Translations under genes and position numbers: made by a program
Source: Alphaproteobacteria bacterium
GTDB lineage: Bacteria > Pseudomonadota > Alphaproteobacteria > Sphingomonadales > Kordiimonadaceae
Direction of reading: 5' to 3'
Assembly: GCA_006226495.1 (NCBI GenBank)
Contig: SBGU01000035.1
Coordinates: 29,996 to 93,995, forward strand
Length of the DNA: 64,000 nt
Shown: positions 47,673 through 57,519 of the stretch, in pieces
Position numbering within the stretch: the first letter of the stretch is position 1
Layout of the letters: each line of letters opens with the position of its first letter
Notes under the pieces: generated by a model
Databases searched by the model: none
Seen by the model: only the letters and a program-made list of their open reading frames with translations
What the model was told of the DNA's origin: nothing

Positions 47673-48851
47673 ATGGCCGACCCGGATGTCATCATTGTCG
47701 GGGCTGGTGCTGCAGGGCTGATGTGTGCCCGTGTTGCCGCAGGCCGCGGTTTGCGCGTGCTGGTGATCGAACGCAACAAGGCGCCTGGCGCCAAGATTCT
47801 GATTTCGGGCGGCGGGCGCTGCAATTTCACCAACATCGATGTGCGCCCCACATCCTATCTCAGCGACAATGCCCATTTCGCCAAATCGGCGCTCAGCCGC
47901 TATACAGCCTGGGATTTCATGGATCTCCTGGCCGCGCACGGCCTGACCTGGCATGAAAAAACCCTGGGCCAGCTTTTTTCCGACCAGGGTGCACGCCGCA
48001 TTCTCGATATCCTGCTGGATGAATGCCGCACCGCCGGTGTCGAACTCCGCTGCGGCCTTGACGTGGTCTCGGTCGCCCATGCGGACGGACGTTACAGGCT
48101 CACCCTCGACGGTGGCGCGCAGGTTTCGGCGCCGAAGCTGGTCATCGCGTCCGGCGGGCTGTCGATCCCCAAGATGGGGGCAACCGGTTTCGCCTATGAT
48201 ATCGCGCGCCAGTTCGGCCTGCCGGTCGTCATACCCGAGCCCGCCCTGGTGCCCTTCACCTTTGCTGACGCCGACCTCGCTTTCATGAAACCGCTGGCCG
48301 GTGTGGCCGCCGACAGCATCGTGCGGGTTGGCAAACAAAGCTTCCGCGAGGCGCTTCTGTTCACGCACCGCGGTCTGTCGGGCCCTGCCATCCTGCAGAT
48401 ATCGTCCTACTGGCACGCAGGCCAGGCCGTTGTCATCAACCTGTTGCCCGACATGCCGGACGTGGCTGCCTGGCTTCGGGACCAGCGGATGGCGCGCGCG
48501 AAGGCGGGGTTGAAGGCAATCCTGTCCGACCTGTTGCCGGCGCGGCTCGCGGACGCCATTGCAGACCCCTATCCCGGCACCATGGCGGGTTTCCCGAACA
48601 GGCAACTGGACGAGATTGCGGCCCGCCTGTCCGCATGGACCATCGTGCCCAGCGGTACCGAAGGGTTCGCCAAGGCCGAGGTCACGCGCGGCGGCGTCTG
48701 CACATCGGGCCTCAGTTCCAAGACCCTCGAAGCCAAGACCGCGCCCGGGCTCTATTTCATTGGTGAATGTGTCGATGTCACCGGCTGGCTGGGCGGGTAC
48801 AATTTCCAGTGGGCCTGGTCCAGCGGCTGGGCCGCCGCCCAGGCACTCTGA
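47673..48851 (+). CDS. NAD(P)/FAD-dependent oxidoreductase, BaiN/YhiN (HI0933-like) family
   Basis: The 392-residue flavoprotein begins with a dinucleotide-binding motif (VIIVGAGAAGLMCARVAAGRGLRVLVIERN) and has the family signatures GAKILISGGGRCNFTN and, at the end, GLYFIGECVDVTGWLGGYNFQWAWSSGWAAA. The reaction is unknown for most members. The ATG at 47673 is the family start; the longer frame starting at 47568 is rejected. It converges with the regulator gene at 48913. Confidence 0.92.
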   Translation: MADPDVIIVGAGAAGLMCARVAAGRGLRVLVIERNKAPGAKILISGGGRCNFTNIDVRPTSYLSDNAHFAKSALSRYTAWDFMDLLAAHGLTWHEKTLGQLFSDQGARRILDILLDECRTAGVELRCGLDVVSVAHADGRYRLTLDGGAQVSAPKLVIASGGLSIPKMGATGFAYDIARQFGLPVVIPEPALVPFTFADADLAFMKPLAGVAADSIVRVGKQSFREALLFTHRGLSGPAILQISSYWHAGQAVVINLLPDMPDVAAWLRDQRMARAKAGLKAILSDLLPARLADAIADPYPGTMAGFPNRQLDEIAARLSAWTIVPSGTEGFAKAEVTRGGVCTSGLSSKTLEAKTAPGLYFIGECVDVTGWLGGYNFQWAWSSGWAAAQAL

Positions 48852-48912
48852 ACTGTTCAGCAACATTGAAGTTTGAGAACGCCCCCTTCGTGTCGAGCAA
48901 AGGGTGAAGACC

Positions 48913-50232
48913 TCATTTGAAGTCGCGCGGGCGCAATTTGTGGCGCGCCAGTTTGTCATAAAGCGTTTTGACGGGAAGCTGCAATTGTGCGGACAGGCTG
49001 GTCACGTCGCCGCGGCTGCGTTGCAGGGCTTCCTCGAGCACCGAACGCTCGAAAGCGGCAACAATTTGCTGCAGCGACCTGTCATCAGGACCTTTGGGCT
49101 CGATGGCGTCTGGCGATGCGAGCCCGAGGGTGAAGGCGCGGGCAAATGCCTTCAGTTCGTGTAAATTCCCGGGCCAGTCATGGGTTTGAAGATGGCGCCA
49201 TTCCGATGCGCCGATCGGGCCTGCCTGCCGGCCCGTTGCCTCCTCCATTTCGGTAATGAAGCAGCGGAACAGTTCGCCGATATCTTCACGACGGGCAGCA
49301 AGCGGCGGCAGCGCAATCCGGATCGCGCCCAGGCTGTTCTCGATACCTGGCGACGATGGTGTGTCGCTCGTCCTGTCCCGCGTTTCTGTCGCGACAATCA
49401 CCCTGATATCAACCTTGCGGGGGCGTTCCGCGTCCAGGGGCAAAACCATGCGGGATTCCAGGACCGATATAAGGCTGGAGCGGATTTTACCTTCGACGTC
49501 GGAAATGCCGTCAAGGAACAGGGTGCCGCCGTTTGCCCGCTCGATGAGGCCGGTTCGCGAAAGCCCCCGTCCCGGGTCGCGGCCGAGCAGGAGAATCTCG
49601 GCATCCTGATGCATCGCGATGCCTGGGCCGATGGTCACGAAGGGCCTGTTTGCCCGCGGGCCCATGTCATGAAGAAGCCGGGCGCAATAGGTTTTGCCGG
49701 TGCCGCGCGGGCCTTCAAGCACGGCATCGATGTTGGCGTCAGCCACCGTTGAAAGCACCTTGCGCAAGGTTTCTGCTGCTTGCGAGGTGCCGGAAATCCC
49801 GAAACTCTTGCGATTGCGGAGCGCGGTGCGCAGCCTGCGGTTTTCAAGCACAAGGTCGCGCTTCTCTGCGGCGGTTTCGATGGCGCGAACGATTTCTGAG
49901 ACCGCGTAAGGCTTGGTGAAAAAGTCGGCAGCTCCCTTCTTCAGAAGGTCGACGGCCATGGGGACGTCGCCATGGCCGGTCGTGAAGATGACCGGAATTT
50001 CATCGTCCAGTTGCCGGACACAGTCGAAAAACTCGATGCCGTCAAGGCCGGGAAGCCGGATATCGCTGACGATCACGCCATCAAAATCGGCAGTCAATTG
50101 CTGGATCGCGGCCCGCGCATTGGTGAAGAGCGCGACATCGAATCCCTCAAGGTCCAAAGCCTGCAGAACAGCCTCGCCCAGGGCGGGGTCATCCTCTATC
50201 AGGATGACCTTGATGGTTGAATGATCCCTCAT
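48913..50232 (-). CDS. DctD-like NtrC-family response regulator with degenerate AAA+ domain
   Basis: The 439-residue protein has a receiver domain (phospho-acceptor Asp57 in VIVSDIRLPG), a AAA+ domain with Walker A GPRGTGKT (174-181), and a Fis-type helix-turn-helix (FERSVLEEALQRSRGDVTSLSAQLQLPVKTLYDKLARHKL). The sigma-54 contact motif GAFTGA is absent: the region reads LLGRDPGRGLSRTG (215-228). Walker B reads LFLDGIS, lacking the catalytic Glu (Gly242). It may bind DNA and respond to phosphorylation without acting as a sigma-54 activator. The ATG overlaps the kinase stop (ATGA). Confidence 0.9.
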   Translation of the reverse strand: MRDHSTIKVILIEDDPALGEAVLQALDLEGFDVALFTNARAAIQQLTADFDGVIVSDIRLPGLDGIEFFDCVRQLDDEIPVIFTTGHGDVPMAVDLLKKGAADFFTKPYAVSEIVRAIETAAEKRDLVLENRRLRTALRNRKSFGISGTSQAAETLRKVLSTVADANIDAVLEGPRGTGKTYCARLLHDMGPRANRPFVTIGPGIAMHQDAEILLLGRDPGRGLSRTGLIERANGGTLFLDGISDVEGKIRSSLISVLESRMVLPLDAERPRKVDIRVIVATETRDRTSDTPSSPGIENSLGAIRIALPPLAARREDIGELFRCFITEMEEATGRQAGPIGASEWRHLQTHDWPGNLHELKAFARAFTLGLASPDAIEPKGPDDRSLQQIVAAFERSVLEEALQRSRGDVTSLSAQLQLPVKTLYDKLARHKLRPRDFK

Positions 50233-51923
50233 GCCAGCGGTACGACCATGGTGAAAACAGCGCCCGAATTGCTGGGGCCCGACTTGAGGTCGCCGCCAAG
50301 GCCGCGCATGATGTTCCTGGATATGACCAGTCCGAGGCCCAAACCGTTTTCCTTGCTGGTAACAAAAGGCTGGAAAAGGCTTTCCTGCTGCTCGGGTGTC
50401 ATGCCGGGGCCGTTGTCTGCGACCGTGAGCAGGCATTGGCCGTTCTGTCGCACGATGCTGATATCAATTTTGCCGCGTGCGCCTGTCGCATCGATCGCAT
50501 TCTGCAGCAGATTGACAAGCACCTGCTCAAGCCCGACATGCTCCCCCCTGACGAGGGTCCGCATCATGGCGGCATCCGGCAAGGTCACACCGATCTCCAG
50601 ACGGCCGATACGGTCGCCGAGCAGGAGCAGGGCGCCTTCGATCACTTCCCCCAAGGGGACATCCCGCGGCTGGGAAGGGGTGCGGCGGCTGAAGCGCAAC
50701 AACTCGTCGGTAATCTTGCCGATATTTTCGGTCAGGCCGACGATCTTGCCGAAATTTTCCTGTGCCGCTGCGGTCTTGCCATGGGCGATCAGCCGGCTTC
50801 CGTTTTCGGCAAACACGCTTATGGCTGCAATCGGCTGGCGGATTTCATGGCCGACACCGGCCGTCACCTGCCCCAGGATGGCGAGCCGGTTGGCCTGGTG
50901 CAACTGGTCCCGCAGCATTGCGGTGCGGTCGCTGATTTGCGCCTCTTCCCTTGCCGCGCGCTGGCGCCTGGCAATGAACAGCATCGTCAGCATGAGGGCC
51001 ACAATAACCAGCCCCAGGGTCAGGGCCAGACGCGCATTGGCCTTCGCCGTCGCCAGCAGCGGGGCGGCATCGGTCAGCAGATGCAGGTCCCACCCCGTAG
51101 GGGCGATGGGCTGTTGTGTCTCGATCAGGCTACTGCCAACGATGGTCAGGTCATTGGCAAAGGACGGCATGGGCGGCAGCTCGGAAAGGCCGAACTGGCG
51201 TTTGTCCGCTTCCGCGTCCCGCTGCACCGCATCCTGCGGCCGGATGGTGTGGAACCGCCAGGCCGGCTTGCTGGTCACAAGAACGACACCCTCCTTGTCG
51301 GTCACGAACACGCCGGCCGTGGCACTGCGCCACCGGGCTTCCAGGGAATCGAATTCAACCTTCAACGCAACAACGCCCAGCTTGTCCAGGCCATCGTCGA
51401 TCCGCTGGGCGATATAAAGTCCCGGCCGGCGGCTGACGGTGCCAAGGGCGAACTGGGTCGCACTGCCATGCTCCATCGCGGCACTGAAATAGCGCCGGAA
51501 GCCATAGTTCGACCCCACGAAGCTGGTAGGCAATTGCCAGTTGCTTGCGGCGTGTGTGTTGCCACCTGTGTCGGTCAGATAGATTGCGGCCGCCCCGGTT
51601 TGCAGCGCCAGACGTTCCAGCCTCACATTGATCGCGGCGAAGTCAGCGGCCGACCCGTTTGCCATGGCCGCCCGTACCTGCGGGTCCTGGGCCAGAACGA
51701 GCGGCAAAAGGGAGAATTTTTCCAGCTCGCTCCTGAACCCCTGCGACAGCAAGGCGGCATCGGCTTCGCCGACCGACCGGGCTTCCTCGAGCGCAGCGTT
51801 TCGCATGGCCCTGTCGATGCCCAGATAGACGACCAGCACAACAACAAGGATCGCCGCCCCGAGAAGGGTGGCGACCGTCGCGCGATTGCGGGCAATGGCC
51901 CTGAAAGCACCGGCTTCAACCAT
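50229..51923 (-). CDS. dctB: DctB-like C4-dicarboxylate sensor histidine kinase
   Basis: The 564-residue inner-membrane kinase has two transmembrane helices (residues about 17-35 and 303-325) around a periplasmic PDC-like sensor domain (GSNYGFRRYFSAAMEHGSATQFALGTVSRRPGLYIAQRI). The kinase core has H-box AGVGHEIRQPIAAISVFAENG, N-box LVNLLQNAIDAT, DNGPGM and GLGLGLVIS. This matches DctB, which senses external dicarboxylates. It is coupled to the DctD-like regulator and divergent from dctA. Confidence 0.88.
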   Translation of the reverse strand: MVEAGAFRAIARNRATVATLLGAAILVVVLVVYLGIDRAMRNAALEEARSVGEADAALLSQGFRSELEKFSLLPLVLAQDPQVRAAMANGSAADFAAINVRLERLALQTGAAAIYLTDTGGNTHAASNWQLPTSFVGSNYGFRRYFSAAMEHGSATQFALGTVSRRPGLYIAQRIDDGLDKLGVVALKVEFDSLEARWRSATAGVFVTDKEGVVLVTSKPAWRFHTIRPQDAVQRDAEADKRQFGLSELPPMPSFANDLTIVGSSLIETQQPIAPTGWDLHLLTDAAPLLATAKANARLALTLGLVIVALMLTMLFIARRQRAAREEAQISDRTAMLRDQLHQANRLAILGQVTAGVGHEIRQPIAAISVFAENGSRLIAHGKTAAAQENFGKIVGLTENIGKITDELLRFSRRTPSQPRDVPLGEVIEGALLLLGDRIGRLEIGVTLPDAAMMRTLVRGEHVGLEQVLVNLLQNAIDATGARGKIDISIVRQNGQCLLTVADNGPGMTPEQQESLFQPFVTSKENGLGLGLVISRNIMRGLGGDLKSGPSNSGAVFTMVVPLA

Positions 51924-52145
51924 CCAGTCAATTTGCGGAATTTCAGAATAATGTCAAAGAATTTGTGCGGAATATCAGAATTATTCCCACAGTATATGTC
52001 ACAACTAATTGATTTTAATGAATAAAAATAAGTTTCCCTGTCTGCTTTTTTGCATCTTCGATCGGATATAAGATTTTGGGGGATAAATTTGCCGCCGTTC
52101 GGTTTGGGATTGACGCGGTTGGCAAAGGGAAGGTTTTCAAACGGC
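51924..52145. promoter_or_regulatory. Shared control region of dctB and dctA
   Basis: Two direct repeats of an 18-base element (GCGGAATTTCAGAATAAT at 51935-51952; GCGGAATATCAGAATTAT at 51967-51984, two mismatches) are spaced exactly 32 bp apart. The second includes the dyad GGAATA...TATTCC (51969-51974 with 51982-51987). No sigma-54 promoter (TGGC-N8-TGC type) was found. Confidence 0.6.
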
Positions 52146-53498
52146 ATGACTACTGAGAAAGGTCGCCCGTTCTACGGGCAGCTCTATGTGCAGGTTGTGG
52201 CAGCCATTGTGCTGGGCGCCTTGCTGGGACACTTGTATCCAGACGTCGGCGCATCGTTGAAACCGCTGGGTGACGGCTTCATCAAGCTGGTCAAGATGAT
52301 CATCTCGCCGGTGATCTTCGTTACGGTCGCCACCGGCATTGCGGGGTTGGGGACCGTGTCCTCGGTCGGCAGGGTCACCCTCAAAGCCTTCGCCTATTTC
52401 ATGTTCTTCTCGACCCTGGCGCTGATTATCGGGCTGGTGGTGGCCAATATCGTGCAACCGGGCGCCGGGCTGAATATCGATCCGGCGACACTGGATACCG
52501 CCGCGGTGGCCGGTTATGCGCATACCGCCGAAGAACAGACGATTTCCGCCTTTGTTCTGGATATCATCCCGACAACCATTTTCAGCGCCATGACCGACGG
52601 CAAAATCCTGCAGGTTTTGCTGATTGCGATCGTGTTCGGCGTCGCCCTTACCCTGACCCGCCCGCAGAGCGACCTTGTCCTTGATGTGCTGACGGCCTTC
52701 AGCGAAGCCATTTTCAAGCTGGTCCATATGCTGATGAAGCTGGCACCGATCGGGGCCTTTGGCGCGATGGCCTTCACCATTGGCAAATTCGGCATCGGCT
52801 CGCTGGCCAATCTCGCCGGGCTGGTGGCGACATTCTACCTGACGTCCATCCTGTTCGTCTTTGTGGTGCTGGGTGCGGTTTCCTACTTTACCGGCTTTTC
52901 GATCCTTTCCCTCATCCGGTACCTGCGCGAGGAACTTCTTCTGGTGCTTGGCACATCCTCGTCCGAGGCGGCCCTGCCCAACCTGATGGAAAAACTTGAG
53001 ATTGCCGGCTGCGGCAAGTCTGTGGTCGGCCTCGTGGTACCCACGGGATATTCGTTCAATCTGGACGGGACCAATATCTATATGACCCTCGCCGCGCTGT
53101 TCATCGCGCAGGCGGTGGGGATCGACCTCACGCTTGGCGAACAGATATCGCTGGTGCTGGTGGCCATGATCAGTTCAAAGGGCGCAGCCGGGGTTACGGG
53201 CGCGGGCTTCGTGATCCTTGCGGCCACGCTGTCGGTCATTCCCTCGGTGCCGGTTGCGGGCATGGCGCTCATTCTCGGTATCGACCGTTTCATGAGCGAA
53301 TGCCGCGCGCTGACCAATTTCATCGGCAATGCGGTCGCGACAATTGTCGTGGCCCGGTGGGAAGGGGCGCTGGACAGGGACCGGCTGGCAAGTGCGATGG
53401 CCGGCAACCCGCTGCCGTTGCCGCATGAGGACAGCGAACGCCACGAGCGCACGGTCCTGTGGCAGGATGACACCCAGCCAGATGGAAAAACGCCATGA
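52146..53498 (+). CDS. dctA: C4-dicarboxylate:cation symporter DctA
   Basis: The 450-residue membrane transporter has the DctA/glutamate-symporter signatures [21 protein letters not shown], the serine-rich loop [18 protein letters not shown] and [19 protein letters not shown]. It imports succinate, fumarate and malate with protons. The ATG at 52146 is the family start. Its stop overlaps the start of the hydrolase gene by four bases (ATGA), linking dicarboxylate uptake to the next genes. Confidence 0.95.
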   Translation: MTTEKGRPFYGQLYVQVVAAIVLGALLGHLYPDVGASLKPLGDGFIKLVKMIISPVIFVTVATGIAGLGTVSSVGRVTLKAFAYFMFFSTLALIIGLVVANIVQPGAGLNIDPATLDTAAVAGYAHTAEEQTISAFVLDIIPTTIFSAMTDGKILQVLLIAIVFGVALTLTRPQSDLVLDVLTAFSEAIFKLVHMLMKLAPIGAFGAMAFTIGKFGIGSLANLAGLVATFYLTSILFVFVVLGAVSYFTGFSILSLIRYLREELLLVLGTSSSEAALPNLMEKLEIAGCGKSVVGLVVPTGYSFNLDGTNIYMTLAALFIAQAVGIDLTLGEQISLVLVAMISSKGAAGVTGAGFVILAATLSVIPSVPVAGMALILGIDRFMSECRALTNFIGNAVATIVVARWEGALDRDRLASAMAGNPLPLPHEDSERHERTVLWQDDTQPDGKTP

Positions 53499-54430
53499 TG
53501 ATCTCCCGTCGCAACCTCCTGGGCGCAGGGGCGTCCGTGGCCGCCGCGGCGGCCTGTGTCGGCGTGCCGGCCCTTCATGCCGCAGAGCCAGAGGAAATCA
53601 GGTTGTGGCCCGGCTCGCCCCCGGGCGAGGGCGGACCCCGCGGCCCTGAGAAAATCGGACAGTCGGGCAAGGGTGTGGGCGCGGTATCGAATATCTCCAC
53701 CCCGCGCATGCGGGTCTACCGGCCGGAAAAACCCAATGGCCGTGCGGTGATCGTCTGCGGCGGCGGCGGTTATTTTCGTATCCAGCTCAAAAAGGAAAGC
53801 ACGCCTGTCGCGCGCTGGCTCAGTGGGCGCGGCTTCACGGTGTTCGAGTTGATCTACCGCCTGCCGAACGACGGCTGGGACGCAAGCGCGCCGTTTGCCG
53901 ACGCGCAGCGTGCGATGAAAATTGTCCGCACCCGCGCCGCCGAATTTGGCATTTCGCCCAACAAGATTGGCATCATGGGCATGTCCGCTGGCGGACATCT
54001 GGCCGGTTTTACGGCCCTGCAGCCCGATCGTGCCCTTTATGCCGGAACGGACCAGTTCGAACATGTGTCCGCGCGTCCGGATTTCGCCACCTTGCTGTTT
54101 CCGGTCGTGTCGCTGCGCAAGCCTTTCGATACCACAAGGACCCGCAAGCAGATCATCGGTGAGAAGCCCACCAGCGCCGCCGAGGACGCCTGGTCGCTGG
54201 ATACCTATGCCAGCAAGGATGCACCGCCCATGATCCTGTTTGCTGCGACAGACGACCCCATCACGCCGCCGGGACATTCCATATTGTTGTTCCAGGCGCT
54301 GCATGCGGCGGGATCGAAGGTGGAACTGCATCTATTCGAAAAGGGAGGGCATGGCTGGGGGCTCGGGACCGCCGATGAGGCACTGAGCCAATGGCCTGAA
54401 ATTTTCGTGAAATGGCTCGCGACGAGCTAA
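53495..54430 (+). CDS. Tat-exported alpha/beta hydrolase (acetyl-esterase type)
   Basis: The 311-residue protein starts [29 protein letters not shown], a twin-arginine signal peptide. The hydrolase fold has an oxyanion region CGGGGYFRI, nucleophile GMSAGGH (about residue 165), acid [10 protein letters not shown] and His in KGGHGWGL, as in xylan acetyl-esterase-like enzymes (DLH/BD-FAE class). The ester substrate, perhaps an acetylated sugar or organic acid ester, is unknown. It is coupled to dctA. Confidence 0.85.
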   Translation: MMISRRNLLGAGASVAAAAACVGVPALHAAEPEEIRLWPGSPPGEGGPRGPEKIGQSGKGVGAVSNISTPRMRVYRPEKPNGRAVIVCGGGGYFRIQLKKESTPVARWLSGRGFTVFELIYRLPNDGWDASAPFADAQRAMKIVRTRAAEFGISPNKIGIMGMSAGGHLAGFTALQPDRALYAGTDQFEHVSARPDFATLLFPVVSLRKPFDTTRTRKQIIGEKPTSAAEDAWSLDTYASKDAPPMILFAATDDPITPPGHSILLFQALHAAGSKVELHLFEKGGHGWGLGTADEALSQWPEIFVKWLATS

Positions 54431-54456
54431 GGGACATAAAGTGGAGGGAAATTGCC

Positions 54457-57400
54457 ATGGACAGGAAATTCTATAGAAGGCTGGCCCTGTTGGCCAGCAC
54501 CAGCATTCTTGCCGCGACAGCGGCGCAGGCCCAATCGACAGACGCAGCCGACCCTGCGCCGCCCGAAGACACAGCCACCGTTGAAATTGAAACGGTCACG
54601 GTAACGGGCTCGCGCATTCAGGGCGCCCGGATCAACGATATCCTGCCTGTCACCGTACTGGACGAGAAAGCGATCGAGCTTGTCGGCGCCTCGTCAGGCG
54701 ACGAGCTATTCCGGGCGATCCCGCAGGCGGGTTCCGTTGCGTTCAACGAACAGAATGCGACAACGGTGAATAACGTGCGGGGGGACGTCGGCTCGATCAA
54801 CCTGCGCGACCTGGGCACCGGCAATACCTTGCTCCTGATCAATGGCCGGCGCATGACCCTGCACCCCGGCTTCCAGACCGAACTGCTGGTGCCGGTGGTC
54901 AGCGCGGACACGAACGAGATCGCGCCGGGCAGCATCGGGCGGCTTGAAGTGCTGCGCGACGGCGCCTCGGCCATCTATGGCGCCGACGCTGTCGCCGGGG
55001 TCATCAATGCCCAGTTGAAAGGTGGCATGAATGGCGGCTTCATCGAAGGCGACTGGCGCGCGTCGGGTGGTACCAGCCTCAGAAGCTACCGGGTCACGGG
55101 CGGTTTCGGAACCGACTTTGGCGGCGGGCGTGGCAATATCACCGTCTTCGGCGGCTATTTCCATGAAAACGGCCTGTCGAATTCCGAACGCGACTATGCT
55201 GCGGACGACAACCGCCTGCCGCTGGTCGTCGGCACCGATTTCGAGGAGGACTCCTCCTTCAACAACCGCAACACCTTCGGCCCGTTCGGGCAGTTTGATA
55301 TCCAGGGCTCTTCGCCGTCCGGGAAAACCCCGATCGGCGACGACGACTTCTATCTGCAGCCGGATACCTTCGAGGGCTGCGATATGGATTTTGGCAACGG
55401 CATCTGTGCCCGCGCCGGCACGACACCGACCACGGCGGTGCGCTACAATACGATCTATGGCAACAGCCTGATCAGCCGCAAGAACCGCTACAATGTGTCG
55501 GCCCTGATGAATTACGACCTCAGCGACAGTGTCGAGGCCTATTTCGAAGGCAGTTTCTACCGCTCGGAAAACCGGCGCACAAATGACGCTTCCGCCATCC
55601 TGAGCGCCGTGCCGGTGGGCATTTCCAAGGACGCCTACTGGAACCCGTTCGGCCCGGTCGGCAGCCCGAACCGCCTGCCCGGCACGACCATCGCCGCCGA
55701 CGGGGTGGATGTGATCATGGAGCGCTACCGCTTTGTTGATGCCGGCAACCGCGATATCTCGGTCGACAAGAATGTCTACCGGTTCGTCGCCGGGCTCCGG
55801 GGCAATATCGGCGAGTGGGACTTTGACACCGGCTTTGTCTATTCGGAAGCCAAACTGGTCGATCTGACCCGCAACCGCATTTCGCTGACCCTGATGCAAC
55901 AGCAGATCAACCTGACAACGTCCGACGCCTATAACCCGTTCAACGGCGGCTGCCTGGACGATCCGGGCATCGGCGACTGCACCCCGAACCCGGTTTCGTC
56001 GATCGACCCGTTCCGGATCGACGTCTACCGCAAGGGCGGTACCAGCCTGGCGCTCGCCGACTTCAAGATCAGCCGCGATGACCTGTTTGAACTGCCGGCG
56101 GGCAACGTGGGCGTGGCAGCCGGTGTCGAATGGCGCCGCGAGACATTCTACGACGACCGGGACCCGCGGCTTGACGGCACCATCACCTTCACAGACAGCG
56201 TGACCGGCGTCTTCAACGAAAGCGATGTTGCCGGTACCAGCCCCTCGCCGGACACCAGTGGCAGCCGTGAGGTCTATTCGGCCTTTGCCGAACTTCTGGT
56301 GCCGCTCGTCAGCCCGAACATGGATATTCCCCTGGTGGAAGAATTCAGCGTTCAGCTTGCCGGGCGCATGGAACATTTCAATGATATCGACGAGACCGCG
56401 TTGGTGCCGCGTATCGCCGCCGCCTGGACCGTGCGTCCCGGCATCACCTTCCGCGGTGCCTGGTCGCAAGGGTTCCGGGCGCCAAACCTGGTGCAGGTCA
56501 ATGATGAAGGCACGACCCGGTCCAACACCCGCGATGACTTTGTAACCTGCCAGGCACAGCTCGAGAAGGATATCATTTCCAGCCTCGGTGCCTGCACCGG
56601 CGCCGGCACGATCAGCTATCGCTCGGGCACGGATCAGCTCAAGCCGGAGGACAGCGAAAGCATCAACCTGGGCGTTGTGCTTGAACCCGAATTCCTGCCC
56701 GGCCTGACCCTGACAGCGGACTATTGGCGGGTAAAACAGACCGGTCTTGTGGGCACGTTCGGGGACGACAATGCGATCGCGCTCGACCTGGTGCGCCGCC
56801 TCAGCGGCGGTTCCAACCCGAACGTCATCCGGGCCGATCCGACGGCAGAGGAAATCGCGCTGTTCACGGGCACCAGCCTCGCGCCGGCAGGCAAGATCAT
56901 CCAGGTGCTTGATCCCTATCTCAACCTCGACAGCCGGGTGTCCAAAGGCCTGGACTTCGGTTTGCACTATCGGTCACCGGAATTTGGCCTTGGCCAGTTC
57001 CGTCTGAGCCTGAACGCTGCACGCCTCCTCAGTGTCGAGCAATCGGCCGGCACAGACGGCGAGGAAATTCTGCAAGCCATCGCCGACGGGGTTTTGCCGC
57101 TTGATGTCACCGTTGGTGGCCTTGGCGACCTCCTGGAGATCGAAGGGCGTCCGAAATGGCGTTTCACCGGTTCGATCAACTGGGAAAAAGGCCAGTTTGA
57201 TGTCGGCCTGTTCGGGCAATATACCGGCAAGGTCTATGATACCAGCGTCATCCGCGACGAACTGATCGAATCTGACGATCCGAACGCCAATTATTTCCCG
57301 GTCGACGACCTGTTTACGCTGAACGCCTCGGTCGCCTATACATTCAAGAAAAGCTCGCCTCTTGGCGGGACACGGCTGCGCTTCGCGGTGAACAATCTCT

Positions 57401-57504
57401 TTAACTCTGCACCGCCACTCGCAGATGAAGACTATGGCTTCTTCAGCAATCTCTATACGGCGCGCGGTCGCGTGTTCCATATTGAACTGCGCAAGAAGTT
57501 CTAA
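54457..57504 (+). CDS. TonB-dependent outer-membrane receptor
   Basis: The 1,015-residue protein has a signal peptide (MDRKFYRRLALLASTSILAATAAQAQ), a plug domain (VTGSRIQGARINDILPVTVLDEKAIELVGASSGDELF...GSIGRLEVLRDGASAIYGADAVAGVINAQLKGG) and a 22-strand barrel. The barrel ends in an aromatic terminal signal (IELRKKF). One extracellular loop contains a Cys pair (GGCLDDPGIGDCTPNP). It imports a ligand using TonB energy. The ATG at 54457 follows GGAGGG; the longer frame from 54412 would start inside the hydrolase gene. It sits between the hydrolase and the carboxypeptidase, so the ligand may be a peptide or acylated compound. Confidence 0.92.
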   Translation: MDRKFYRRLALLASTSILAATAAQAQSTDAADPAPPEDTATVEIETVTVTGSRIQGARINDILPVTVLDEKAIELVGASSGDELFRAIPQAGSVAFNEQNATTVNNVRGDVGSINLRDLGTGNTLLLINGRRMTLHPGFQTELLVPVVSADTNEIAPGSIGRLEVLRDGASAIYGADAVAGVINAQLKGGMNGGFIEGDWRASGGTSLRSYRVTGGFGTDFGGGRGNITVFGGYFHENGLSNSERDYAADDNRLPLVVGTDFEEDSSFNNRNTFGPFGQFDIQGSSPSGKTPIGDDDFYLQPDTFEGCDMDFGNGICARAGTTPTTAVRYNTIYGNSLISRKNRYNVSALMNYDLSDSVEAYFEGSFYRSENRRTNDASAILSAVPVGISKDAYWNPFGPVGSPNRLPGTTIAADGVDVIMERYRFVDAGNRDISVDKNVYRFVAGLRGNIGEWDFDTGFVYSEAKLVDLTRNRISLTLMQQQINLTTSDAYNPFNGGCLDDPGIGDCTPNPVSSIDPFRIDVYRKGGTSLALADFKISRDDLFELPAGNVGVAAGVEWRRETFYDDRDPRLDGTITFTDSVTGVFNESDVAGTSPSPDTSGSREVYSAFAELLVPLVSPNMDIPLVEEFSVQLAGRMEHFNDIDETALVPRIAAAWTVRPGITFRGAWSQGFRAPNLVQVNDEGTTRSNTRDDFVTCQAQLEKDIISSLGACTGAGTISYRSGTDQLKPEDSESINLGVVLEPEFLPGLTLTADYWRVKQTGLVGTFGDDNAIALDLVRRLSGGSNPNVIRADPTAEEIALFTGTSLAPAGKIIQVLDPYLNLDSRVSKGLDFGLHYRSPEFGLGQFRLSLNAARLLSVEQSAGTDGEEILQAIADGVLPLDVTVGGLGDLLEIEGRPKWRFTGSINWEKGQFDVGLFGQYTGKVYDTSVIRDELIESDDPNANYFPVDDLFTLNASVAYTFKKSSPLGGTRLRFAVNNLFNSAPPLADEDYGFFSNLYTARGRVFHIELRKKF

Positions 57505-57519
57505 AACAGGAGAAGGACG

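Noticed and set aside
54706..56967. A 753-codon minus-strand frame opposite the TonB-dependent receptor
   Set aside because: The opposite strand encodes a clear receptor; this frame is a GC-driven shadow.
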